A DNA stretch of 64,000 bases from Reticulitermes lucifugus. Lineage: Eukaryota > Arthropoda > Insecta > Blattodea > Rhinotermitidae. The DNA lies in the NCBI GenBank assembly GCA_026260175.1, contig JAKCWW010000914.1, forward strand, positions 21,299 to 85,298, read 5' to 3'. Under the pieces are notes generated by a model. The model had not been told where the DNA came from. It was given only the letters and a program-made list of their open reading frames with translations, and did no database searches. This document shows positions 12,521 to 23,514 of this stretch, in pieces. Each line of letters opens with the position of its first letter. Positions within the stretch are counted from its first letter, which is position 1. A program made the translations under genes and the position numbers.

Positions 12521-12775
12521 AATAAATTGCCTGGAATTTCCTGACTAGCTAAGGGACTAATAGCTTTTCAAGAAGGACCCTGTTCCTTGTAGTTAGTTAC
12601 AATTAATCGCGGGAAGGACAGGACATTGTTTAGCCATTCCTTTGGCAGTATAATAAAAAAATTGGCAACATTTTCACATAATTTCTCTTAAATATTCCTT
12701 CAGATTTATGGACCTCAACAACGCTTTCTGTCGTTTTTAATGGCACAACTATTTTAATATTCTGTTTATTGTATC

Positions 12776-12930
12776 AAGATTAAGGTCTTCTCGGACGACT
12801 CCAAGTACTTTGGCAGACCGGTACCAGTGTTTTTGGTGGAACCTGCTGCCTTCATCTTCAGAATAGAAGAGTGACAATTCTTTTCTATCTCGAAGATGGA
12901 GGCAGCAGGTTACTCAGAAACGTCAGTACA
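12776..12930. mobile_element. MITE-like fragment with internal foldback
   Basis: It starts AAGATTAAGGTCTTCTCGG, close to the AAGATTCAAGTCTTCTGG end of the MITE family. The interior at 12840-12911 is a foldback: AACCTGCTGCCTTCATCTTC pairs with GAAGATGGAGGCAGCAGGTT (one mismatch) around a 32-nt loop. A right terminus is not clear. Confidence 0.4.
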
Positions 12931-15900
12931 CATCTACAAAACAGCATGGTGTCACATTCATTAAGACCATAATCTTAATACTCACCGTCGGAATAATTTC
13001 TAATGTCACATCATGTATTACAAATAGAAGAGATGTATTATAATTTCTGGCACGTACCATATGGAAAGTAGTACTGTATTTATAATAAATGTATCCTGAT
13101 ACTTGATTTAAATACATTTTATACACCATATTTCCAAAATATTGTCTGTGTGTCTCCCTATGACCCCTTATAATGCTTTTAATTTTTACTGCTGCTTGGT
13201 TCCATGAAGTGAACAAGAGCAGTACCTTGACCTTTAAAATGGCCGCAGATGATGTGCAATTCTAATGTACTGATCTGCGCAATACGTATACTTATAACTG
13301 GTATCTTCCGCGTGGCCACTAGTTGTTTTGGGGTAAGCACGTATCTTTTAGAGGCCTACAGTACAGACTATAAATTTGTTCCAGAAAGGCTCGACACATT
13401 CCTTTCCATTATGTTCGTCAGTGTTACTTTATGGCTGCTACACGGAAGGGTATTTTTTAAGTGGGTTCAGAAACTAAATTTGACTAATTTTTAGACAGTT
13501 CACACCAATTGGCCCTGCCAGGCGTACTGTGTAGAAATGTCACAAATTTGCTTCGTTTAGAATGTCCTCATGTGTAAAACGCGTGCTACGAATGGTGCGA
13601 GCAGTCTGTTTTTGGCACTGGTTGTGTAAGCTTGTGAACTTCGTTAAGATTATGTAACTCTTGTCATGGTCTTTGGTTTAGCGAGTCTGCTAAATGCGAC
13701 TTTGGATGACCGAATGATAAGTTAAATTCACTGAGTGCGGAGTACATCATAGGGAATATTACACGAAGTGTTGTTATACTTGATACAATGCGAAATTCTT
13801 ATATTTGCTTTTTGTTTGATGAAAGTTATGAGACACGTGTCACTGTAAAAAAAGACTGTATTCTGTACATTATCATTTGAAGCGAACTGTATTTTTTAGT
13901 TCCAAGAAGAGTTTTGTTGCTTTTTACGTATCAAATTCTGCAGAGATACTGATGTTTTCGTGTTCTGGGCACATAAATTGTTTATGTGCTGTAGGGAATG
14001 ATGACGGCAATCCTTTGTGTGCTTAGTTGAATTTACAAGAGAGAAGCCTTCTGTGTGCTAGTTGCAACCTTTCAAACCACAAACGTTGTCATGTGCAACA
14101 TATATCTTGAATTAAAGAACTTACATTTTGTTCCCAGAGTGTAGGCCACTTTTGTGTTTGGTATGATTCTCAGAATAAACACCATATGCCAGTTGGTCTT
14201 TGCAGTGAGGTAGGATTTTTTCTTTTTACATATTTAGATATAATTAATGCTTCAAAGCTTTAAAATTCTTATGAAGTAGGTGCCACAAATATTTTCAACT
14301 GCGAAGATATGAGAGCTAGTTTGTTTCTGTAATTATATATAGAATGCCCGACGAAGCCTCTGCCAGTCTTCACATGGTTACTTACTGGCTTATTTTGAGA
14401 AAGAAATTTACATCAATATGGATGTTAACATAACATTTATGTTGTTGCTTAGTCATGTTTAATATAAGTTGTAAAACATGCCAATACATTACCACCTGAA
14501 TTTGGGCAGATGTTTCGTGGGATATTCTGTACGGAATGAAGACTCTATGTAAGGGTGTGAAGCTCAAATATTACGCGGGCGAAACGGATATTTTCGAAAT
14601 TTAAGGCGGACCGCGCGTCCCTTTTAGCAATAAAAGGGTAAGCATTTTCATTAAAATTAAAAACACCATTGTAGGTACTTTATATTTTTCATAACACAAT
14701 GAATCTATATTATAATTATTGAATTTAAAACTGTATTGCATTATTATGTCTCCTGATGTCCATCTGACGATCCAGGAATAGCAGAACTTTTTGGGTCCTC
14801 CGGCTCGTGAAAAAAAAATTAAATAAAAAATTTTTAGATTTTGCTACAAACAACCATCCATATAGAAAAAATGAGTTTAGTTTCGTATTTAGTAAATTAA
14901 TTACGACAAGAATAACTTAAAGAGATTTTGGAGGCAGAAATTTTTGTGCGAGAAAGTGAAGTTGTTAATGAAATTCAAACAAACCTCTCTCGCTGTTTGT
15001 GCAAATAACGCCTCCGTCGCTCCGCCTAACGCACATTGGGATGCAACAAGTGGAAACAAAGCTCCGAGGGAGAGAACGAATTATTTACATGCGTGGGAAT
15101 TTCGTGGTCCTTTCTAGCGGAGAAATAGAAATACGCTTACACGTACAGAAGATGGGTCTGTTCCTTCCGTTTACTATGATTCATGCGTAGACTGCTATCG
15201 TCACTGTGATGACGTAACACAACTGGCTTTGTGGCAATTGCACAAACTTCTTACCGAGAAAACTCTGTGAAAAGGCCAAATCAGTTTGCACAAGGATTTT
15301 TTTTATTTTCTGCCGTTCACTCAACAATTCTTATCATTAATCTATATCATTAATTCTAATTAATTTGTGATACATAAATACTATATCCATTTTTATGTTA
15401 CTGTATAAGTTTATTTTTCGATTTCTGTAAGAATAACCATGTTCCTGATATGCGAGTATGAAAGTTACTTATTGTTCTTATGGTGGAATCTAGGGAGTTA
15501 CGGTTGGGCACGTAGCTTGGTAGGAAGAAAGAAGGATAAATGTAGAATTTTGTTTGGGAAACCGTTTTGCAAGACGGCGTCCTGGAAAACCAAAAACGGG
15601 ACGAGAGTATGAAATTGAGAAATACTCTGGAAATAGATTGTGATAATGGGAGTTGCATGCAACTGGCTCAGGATCGTGTCCACTTTGGTACAGTGCTATT
15701 TAAGGGCCGGGATCTACTGTCAAAGACCTGGCTAGGCAGTTAGCGATGACTGTAACGTATTGCTCATGTACAGCGTTCCGCGCGTGCTGAGAGAAATAAT
15801 TCTCGAACTCCAAGTGGTTGTTATTGGAGTCATGTGACCTATTTATTACTAGTTTGAAGGTTACTTGTAAGAAAATTTGAATCAAAAATCTTAACTCCTG

Positions 15901-16117
15901 AATGCAACTCTTTAAAACAACAAAGATCATGCACAAGCATTTGAAAATTATAAACCTGAAAGGTCTTTCTAGCAACATCCAAATGGCAGCATTTATTGAA
16001 ACATGCCACATTGCTCACAAATTTCTCATTCTTCAAAAACTAATTGTAGACGAAATTTCCAACTACTGTGCGAAAAACTGTAATTATAAATTAAATTACA
16101 CACCGTAAGACCTCAGA
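12931..16117. other. No recognisable feature
   Basis: About 3.2 kb of AT-rich sequence. The 103-codon minus-strand frame at 15700-16011 has no recognisable motif and overlaps a plus-strand frame, so I treat both as chance. Confidence 0.35.
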
Positions 16118-16215
16118 AATAATAATAATAATAATAATAATAATAGTGGTGGTGGTAGTGACGGTGGTGGAAAAAATTACTAATAATATTGGGATAAGAA
16201 TAAGAATAAGAATAA
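16118..16215. repeat. Compound microsatellite: (AAT)n, (GGT)-like, (AAGAAT)-like
   Basis: An AAT run to 16145 is followed by an imperfect GGT/GGTAGT tract to about 16170 and three AAGAAT-type units at 16194-16214. Confidence 0.85.
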
Positions 16216-17547
16216 CAGAAACACCAAAAATAATTTTGTTAACTCAGCGTGGTGTCTGAGAACGGCACTTCTTTATACATGTATATTTAATGACGCGGTG
16301 TCAACTGCAAACATGACGTACCATAGAATAAAAATTTAAAAAAATGCATTGAGAATCGGACGGATGTTAGACAAAGTGAGTCTGACATATTTTGAAGAAC
16401 TGCGAGTAGCAGTGTATGTGTTTCTTGTCGGCATAGCCTATTGAGAGTATTTTCGTATGATATGGTATAAGAGTATAGCGTGAAATTAGACTTTGAACGA
16501 TGAAATGGCAAGAGCGCGGAAGGAAGCGATTGTGGGATATCGTAAGTCATTATTCCAGCATTTTCCGGATGAACAACAAGAGAAAACACAGTCGCTGTAA
16601 CTGGCCTCCGGCTCGAGAATGAAACTTGTAACTTTGCGAATAAGAAAGCGGGACTTCTAGGGATTAATTTTCGACATTCCATGCACTTCGCTTTCCCGGA
16701 TCGGTTAAAAAATGAAGAGAAATTTGTTGACTCTCGTGATTCTTTCAGATGAGACTCAAAGCTTTTATTTACGTAACATCATGCAGGAATGGAAATGAAA
16801 CACTACGACATTCCTGTTAGTGCTGTTTTTATCATACTTAACTCCCTTCTCAACCATTTCCATTAATGCATTCTGAAAGTCTAAGTCATAGAACGACATC
16901 GCGTATTCATAACACTCAGCAAATTAACTTCGTTAATATTCACATCTTGCTGTGGATTTTCAATTGACATTTTGATATTTGCTGGTATACACACAACGCT
17001 GTATGTTAGACGCAGGTGGATTGATTTTAATACTTAATACTGTGTGACACAGATCTGGTATGAAGTTGCAAAGTCTGGCTGTGGCATGCATGAATGCGAA
17101 TTTAAAAAGCTACCATTCAATTGATTTTCTATAGAGCCTGCTTTGTTAAGACGTTTTCGGAGCACCTCCTCACTCATCTTTCTTCTATGGGGCAGTGGAA
17201 TTAACGCAACGATAGTATTAATCCACTTGAGTACCCCCATGACAAAATAAACTATTTTCGCTCTGGTCTTGTTACGTATAAGGAAAATGTACTGAAATCC
17301 AATGGTCATTACTTAATCATAGTGTATTTTCTTCCCTTTAGCCGCCTAGTACGATATACCCTGTAATTCGAAACATGTAATTGCTAAGAGACCAAGGGTT
17401 TTGTTGTTGTCGTTGTTGTTGTTGAATGAGTGACCAGCCTTGTGTCTGTGAGATTAACTGTATAACAAAGTTGTGATTGACGGTGTTTGAATTTTCCTAC
17501 TCTTGAATTCTTGATACTCCTATGTTAATAGAAGTTCTTTTTTCATG
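16216..17547. other. No recognisable feature
   Basis: The 131-codon minus-strand frame at 16287-16682 is the longest here, but it shows no domain, signal peptide or splice support. A GTTGTT-type microsatellite lies at 17400-17424. Confidence 0.35.
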
Positions 17548-17764
17548 GTTCGACAGCCCTAGTGGGCCTAGGCCTCCTGTATGAGGTTCGTCGATCACAG
17601 TCATTTAGACACACGACACTCGGTAGGACTCCTCTGGACGAGGGACCAGCTCGTCGCAGAGACCTCTACCTGACAACACACAACACTCACCAGAGACAGA
17701 CATCCACGCCTCTGGCGGGATTCGAACCCGCAGTCTCAGCAAGCGAGCGGCCATAGACCTACGA
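17548..17764 (-). mobile_element. SINE-D, tRNA-derived
   Basis: On the minus strand the element starts with a tRNA-like head that includes the B-box-like GGGTTCGAATCCCGCC. It then runs through a body marked (plus strand) by CACTCGGTAGGACTCCTCTG and GCAGAGACCTCTACCTGACA. The body recurs at 53307-53460 and 59563-59795. RNA polymerase III internal promoters and mobilisation by a partner LINE are the known behaviour of such SINEs. Confidence 0.65.
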
Positions 17765-18452
17765 TGTTAATAGTAGTGGAAATAAATTTTCCTGCCATAT
17801 CTTGAGACTTCAGTGTAACTATTTGTGGTCTTCACTAAAGAAAATTACTGATTAGTATGAAACATACACATAAATGGTGGCATAAATTTTGCTCATTAAA
17901 ATCAAAATTAGAGAGTTAAGGGGGCCACTTTAAAGGTTTGACGTTCTAATTTTTCGGAATTTTACATTATTCAAAACGTACATGTAAAGAAGTGTGAGAT
18001 ATATGTGGTGTGTTAGAATCCACAATTTATGTTACAGAATTTGTTTTGAACTGAAACTTTCAATTTGGACCCAAAACTACATTTTACACAAACATTTTCG
18101 TTCACGTACGTCTTAGGACGAATATTATCCCAGAAAAATGAGGTTACTTTCTTTTAACAGTTATTCCAAACTTGCATTTTAATTTATAATCAGGCTGTAT
18201 TTTGCTGTAAGCTCATGGCATTTGGGCAGTGCAATTCAGACCTATCGACATTATTAGTTACAACATTGTCCCAATTTTCGTATTTTTTATTGAAATATGT
18301 GGCATATGGTATCATATTTATGTACATGGGAACTGGTATCGCTAGAATTTCCAAAATAATTTTACTGGTGGGTTTGTCGCATATTCAGTGTGCGGCAATA
18401 TTTTGTAATACTGTACTGGTGCTTTTGACTGACACGATCAACATATGCTTTG
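17765..18452. other. No recognisable feature
   Basis: AT-rich. The open frame that begins at 18215 is only meaningful from about 18488, where it enters the RT relic. Confidence 0.4.
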
Positions 18453-18489
18453 CTGCTTTCACACTGGCCACTGGCCAGTGTGAAAGCAG
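18453..18489. repeat. Perfect 37-nt palindrome
   Basis: The arm CTGCTTTCACACTGGCCA is followed by one C and the exact reverse complement TGGCCAGTGTGAAAGCAG. The second arm runs directly into the Jockey-type RT relic. It may be a twin-priming or foldback scar at the 5' junction; that origin is inference. Confidence 0.85.
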
Positions 18490-19490
18490 ACTAAAAGATG
18501 CGGTTTGCCTAGATGTGGCTAAAGCTTCAGATACCGCGTGGGCCGGTCTCCTACAGGCTAACCATCATAAATTTAATAAGTTATCTGGTGGATACCATAT
18601 CCTCATACCTTCATCCATGTACGTTTCATACGCCCTTCCCATCAGTCATATCGACCCGTCATGCCATGCGGGCTGTAGTGGTTCACGGTGCACTAATCTC
18701 CCCCGTCCTCTTCAATCTGTTAACATACCAAAACCCGGCGGCCACATCGAGCTATTCCTGTATGCGAGTAATAGGACTCTCGTAGCCGCGTGCCACAAGC
18801 CGTTACTGCTGTAAAGTTGTCTGGGGACCTTTCTCAACAGAATTGAGCACTGGCTACACGGGAACTGGCTTCAGTGTCTCCAAGAGCGCCGCTGTGCTTT
18901 GCTGAGAGGCCTCCTAAGGCCCAGACCAATCCAACATTTTGGACAGCCAATAAAATGGGTCGATACAGCACGATATTTACGGTTGCCTGTTGATATGCAG
19001 CAGAACTTGTCGACACACATAAATGAATTGTAAACAATACAGCTCAATTTGGGGGGATACAAGGCCATCTCCGGGATAGGAAAAGACATCTGTACTTCAT
19101 AAAGAATGTACTGATTTAGAAGAAGCTTGTAGGCCCTGTCTGGAGGTCGGTTACTCATAGTAATGTCTGCAATCTGCCAGTGCTACAATTCAAGTACCTT
19201 TGCATTGCGACTAGCGCACCCTCGTACGTTAGTAACAAGCAGAATATACGAGGGTGTGGAAGTTCCTTTTTCACCGACATCAGAGGACTCACGGAAAGTT
19301 TAAAATTCAAGGTAACTTATGCGGGTAACCTCTTAATTTGGGAACGTGAAAGACGCTTGAACCGACCACGGGTTTTCTGAAGTCACTCGCGGCCTTAACC
19401 AAAGACGACTAAAACTCTACAAGCCATTCGATGCTTCCCGTAAAAAGGCGCCGAGTCGACACAGCGCTCATATCTAACAAATAATGGCTA
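18488..19490 (+). pseudogene. Jockey-type non-LTR reverse transcriptase relic
   Basis: Family blocks appear in the right order but in changing frames: VCLDVAKASDTAW (normally LDVAKAFDTVW) near 18500; TIINLISYLVDTISSYLH and HGALISPVLFNLL in the next frame (18560-18720); HIELFLYASN near 18740, where the family has L-Y-A-D-D; IKWVDTARYL near 18950; LSTHIN; PVWRSVTHSNVCNLPVLQFK; RIYEGVEVPF-like blocks; and GLNQRRLK near 19400. Frameshifts, stops and loss of the catalytic aspartates show it is inactive. No endonuclease domain lies upstream, so the copy is 5'-truncated. Confidence 0.8.
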
Positions 19491-19849
19491 TCCTGACTGA
19501 GATTTTCCGTGATTTTTCTGTGACCCAACAAGAAAGTTATGTTTAGTTAGAAGAGTAACAAGCAATGAGGCTTGAAATTAAGTGAGCCAGCAGCGTCTGT
19601 TGATTTGTCCTTTCAGAGACTGTATCTACTTACGGTATAGGCCTACCGTGCTAGATCGTAGCAGCCACTCTTGAGTTTTACTTGCGTGTAAAATTACGTC
19701 TCACGGCACGAAGTCAGTCAGCACAGGTAGCACTTACTTACTTACTTAGAGGGCCAATTACTGACGGACCTTAGTCAGCCCCACGACAGTATAGCACTCC
19801 CTTTCTCACTGTCATGCATTCCATCACCAAACATATATTTCTCGAGATT

Positions 19850-20460
19850 TGAAAATAAAGTGTATCCATAAGGGAGCGTCAGCCGTGTTAGTTTTTAGGC
19901 CGTTCGCAAAATTGCGAAAAGCGACTATTACCTTTGTCATGCCTGTTTGGCCATCTGTCTATTGGCATGGAACAACTCGGGTCCCACTGGACCGATTTTC
20001 ATTTAATTTGATTTTTGAGTATTTTTCGAAAATCTGTCGAGAAAATTCAAGTTTCACTAAAATCCGACAAGAATAACAGGTACTTTACATGAATACCTAT
20101 ATAAATTTATGATCGTATCTCCCTGAATTCTTCTTAGAATGAGAAATGTTTCAGGCGCAAGCCGTAGAGAAAATCAAAACACACATTTTATGTTCAATAC
20201 TTTTTTCCGAAAATCGTGCCGTTTGTGAGATAGTGTGTAAAAATAAGGTAGCACCGGACGGGCCACAGATGACAATAAAATACGGTGTAGAAAAGGTGTG
20301 ATTTGCATGCCGGATAGCTAAGGCAAGAATACAGACAAACACTCCTCATATTTAATACTTATTATATTTCCACGGCAACAATGGTTACGTGAACGCGCCT
20401 CAATATTACGTTATATATGCATTGCCTATCTTGTTCTCCTTAATCCCATTATAAAATATT
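19850..20460. repeat. Dispersed repeat R (partial copy)
   Basis: GTGAACGCGCCTCAATATTACGTTATATATGCATTGCC (about 20391-20428) corresponds to GCGAACGCGCCAGAACGTTACGTTGTGGCACGTGCATTGCC-type sequence at 57896-57932. The upstream block AAAATTGCGAAAAGCGACTATTACC resembles the gcgctctt blocks of the copy at 57570-57960. The boundaries and class are unknown. Confidence 0.4.
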
Positions 20461-20708
20461 GTAGTATAAGGACGTAATGTGGCACGAAATGAAAGCGGGT
20501 AACAAAAATTAAAAACTAAAATCTGTGGTACAAAACATTCCTTGAAAAACGAAAATCTCAACTGTCCAAAAATTTGCCTGTTCTGTGGACCCAAAATCTA
20601 TTATATCCTCCCCTAAAGCTAGCTAATATTTGCTTTGCCATTTTCATATGTATGGCGTCGTTGGTAGGTGAATGAAATCTGAGTGTGGCGCATCTATGTA
20701 ATGATACT

Positions 20709-20850
20709 GACATGGGGAAACCGAAGTACTCGGAAAAAATCCTGAGGCTGGGCCACTCTGTCCGTTATGAATTTTATATGAAGTGCCCTAGGATGGAACC
20801 CGGGCTTCCACGACGTGAGGACGGCTACTAACCACGTGACAAAAGTTACA
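20709..20850 (-). mobile_element. SINE-A, degenerate minus-strand copy
   Basis: Blocks GGGGAAACCGAAGTACTCGG, GGGCCACTCTGTCC and GGATGGAACCCGGGC are diverged versions of the SINE-A tail, body and B-box region seen at 31541-31835. Confidence 0.5.
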
Positions 20851-21332
20851 TTACATGACACAAAGAATGTCAGAATGTACTATCAGAGGGGCCGTTCTCA
20901 TTCTTGAATTTGAAGTTAGATGGACCGCCAAGTTGGTATTATTAAAATTAGGTAATTAAGAATTTAGGCACTTCTAATTGCATGACATTCACGAAAGATG
21001 TTTAGTCGGCTGACCTGCTATTAGATAGGGATCACACACACGCGCGCACTCGAAACTACAAAGAGAAGTGGTAGAAAAAAGTACAAATTGCTGTAAGAGA
21101 CAGTTATTTCAATGCGTCCAATTCGAGCGGTTTTGGTAAGCCTACTGGTTGTGCTGACAGAGATGAGCAAGACAAATTACGTTATATTGTTTTCGTACTT
21201 GTCTTGCTTCTTATGACGTGCATATCCCTTCTACCAGTCAACTGCTCTGAACAACAATCCGTGTTTGTACTTGTACAAACGTTTATATTTGGAACTGTTG
21301 GTTGGCTCGATTTGTTTCGCAAACGAGTTAGA
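20851..21332. other. No recognisable feature
   Basis: A short CACACACGCGCGCA stretch near 21034 is the only low-complexity feature noticed. Confidence 0.35.
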
Positions 21333-21650
21333 CCAGGGGCGTCCAAGTTTTATCAGCTGTAGGTTACATGTTTAGAAAGCAATATGAATGCGAGCCGCAT
21401 TGATTTCTTATTGATATCAAATAAATATAGCGTGGTAGGTATTTTAAAATGTGATTTTCTTAAACAGCAATTCAAATTTCAATTTAGGGACACCTGGCAG
21501 CAGTCACACGATGGTAGCGGCGGGCAGATGGTTAGGCCGTACTGGTCAGTTAGATCATGTGTAGTCAACTGGGTTAATATTTCAGGCGTGCCTCACTCTG
21601 GGATCAGGTGAGCTAGTTCTGGCTCGCGGGCCGCATGCTGGAAGCCTGGG
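21333..21650. mobile_element. Possible hAT-like MITE
   Basis: It begins CAGGGGCGTCCAAGTTTTATC and ends in GCTCGCGGGCCGCATGCTGG-AAGCCTGGG, the usual end sequences of non-autonomous hAT elements (CAGGGG..CCAA with a GCGGGCCGCATG subterminal block). The terminal repeats are only loosely complementary and no clear 8-bp duplication is seen. Confidence 0.35.
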
Positions 21651-22634
21651 AGTTACTCTATCTCGAAGCCATGTACCAGAACCTATGTTACAAGGAGGAA
21701 TCGAGGTACCAGCACTGCAGACGCGTACGTGGGGTGGCATATTTCCAGGAGCGGTATTTTAGCCATGTTTTTTTTCGCAAAAATAAACAATTTTATTTTA
21801 CTAATTAAAATTTTTCTTCGTTTTATTTTTCTAAATTTTTTTAGCTGTCCCAGAAAAATTGGTGCAAAGTATAGACGAGCCTGTGTAGAAACCGTGACAG
21901 AAGGTTGGGGGGGGGGCTAAAAGTTTGTTTGCCTGAGGCGGCAGAAAACGTAGATCTAGTGCTGGACCGTAAGATATACGAAGACAAGACGCTGTCATTG
22001 TGTGACCTGAACATACCGACCTGTAACCACTTTGGAGAGAAAACGAATATCTTAATGCATGTGTGAGTACAACAACTTTAGACCCGCTCGCTGTCGTCCC
22101 ATCAATTGCAGGTTTCGGTCTTGACGACAAATACTTTTCAACATACAACGCCCTGCCAGATAAACTTATTGCTCTTGAATTCCAAAATTGCCCTACTCTG
22201 CCCTGCATGGACTGCAGTGTGATTTTCCAATGTCATACGAAGCCCGTTTAATTGGACACGTGACGGATCATAATTGCAATTTTAACTTGCCAGTTTCTAG
22301 GTGGTTAGCATTGTCAGGCGGAGGACAATCGCAACTTAATTTTTAGAAAGCCAGTCGAGTCCGACAGAGAACCGTGCAGGTGGCACAATAAAATCATGAA
22401 TGCATACGGCGGACGTTGATGTTTGTTAAGTGAAAGATAACGATTGTAACAGTAGTCTGCCTACTACATCTTTATGTTGTAATGACAACTATAATAATAA
22501 TAATATAATACTTGAAACCTCACACATAATACTGAAAGTACCGCAGTCCGAAACTTGAATCCTGAGTGGTGGGAATCATCGTTGGGTCAAGAGGCGAAGT
22601 ACTATGAAGAAAAGGCCTGTGGCAAGAGACAACG
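21651..22634. other. No recognisable feature
   Basis: Opposed overlapping frames (125 codons minus, 62 codons plus) at 21831-22251 show no motif. A T-rich tract at 21760-21844 and a G9 run near 21907 are present. Confidence 0.35.
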
Positions 22635-22661
22635 AAATAATAATAATAATAATAATAATAA
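22635..22661. repeat. (AAT)n microsatellite, left flank of the Dong-like relic
   Basis: Nine AAT units immediately upstream of the retrotransposon relic; a second AAT tract lies at its 3' end. Confidence 0.85.
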
Positions 22662-23496
22662 CAATCACATGACCTTGTTACACAAGATGTCGATAAAATA
22701 GCATCGAACGCTGGCTAGAGGCTGGCGAAGTCTTCCCAGAAGAAACTGGATTTGTGATTGCCATCCAGGATCAGGTCATAAGTACAAATAACTGTAGGAA
22801 GTACATTTTGAAGGATCCGAACACTACTAAAGATATCTGCAGAAAATGACGAGAGAAATTAGAAAACATTCAAAATATAACTAGTGACTGTCATGCACAT
22901 GCTCCAGGCGATTACACCCATTGTCACAATCAAGTAGCCAACATTATCCTTCAATATCATGCTATCAAATGTGGGTTATCAAAGGGACCACCAATTCCGT
23001 ATTATAAATATAAGCCACAATCCGTTTTAGAGAACTCCAGTTGTAAACTGTACTGTGACAGGCCCATAATAACAGCTCGAACCATCCATAACAATAGACC
23101 GAACATAGTTATACTTGACAAAATCATCAAAGAAGCATACTTATTAGATATAGCAATTCCTAACAGTCATAACCTTCACAGCACCATCACCGAGAAGCTC
23201 CAGAAGTATACAAACTTGAAAGAAGGGCTAATAAGAATATGGCAACTGAAAACGGCCTATATAATACCACTGGTGCTATTCACAGCGGGTATTATCCCAA
23301 AACAATTACACGATAGTTTAGAACTGCTTGATCTCCGCTTTGCTCTGTATATTCTAATGCAGACAGCAGTAATACTTAATAGCATACATGACATATAGTT
23401 AGAAAGATTTTGGCAGAACGATGTGAAAGAAGTGCTGGGTCAGTGAGACCGTACGCTTTTGAGAACCAGCTAAACTGCTGTGAAGTATTGAAAGTG
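22662..23496 (+). pseudogene. R2/R4/Dong-like retrotransposon, C-terminal endonuclease region
   Basis: One frame reads RWLEAGEVFPEETGFVIAIQ, then QVISTNNCRKYILKD. After an in-frame TGA at 22847 it continues uninterrupted to a TAG at 23396. The block after the TGA holds IQNITSDCHA (remnant of the Cys/His knuckle), HNQVANIILQYHA, YYKYKPQSVLEN, NNRPNIVILDK, AYLLDIAIPNSHNL and IPKQLHDSLELLDL. These are the C-terminal signatures of non-LTR elements with a restriction-like endonuclease. The TGA falls within the Cys/His knuckle and the usual RPD reads RPN, so it is inactive. Everything N-terminal, including the RT, is absent. Confidence 0.75.
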
Positions 23497-23514
23497 AATA
23501 ATAATAATAATAAT
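23497..23514. repeat. (AAT)n tract, 3' tail of the Dong-like relic
   Basis: Six AAT units close the element; see the matching tract at 22635-22661. Confidence 0.8.

Noticed and set aside
16287-16682. 131-codon minus-strand open frame.
   Set aside because: No recognisable domain, no signal peptide and no splice support.
17548-17756. A 64-codon plus-strand frame ending TPLAGFEPAVSASERP, as often seen in predicted proteins.
   Set aside because: It is a translation of the SINE-D sequence including its tRNA-like head, not a gene.
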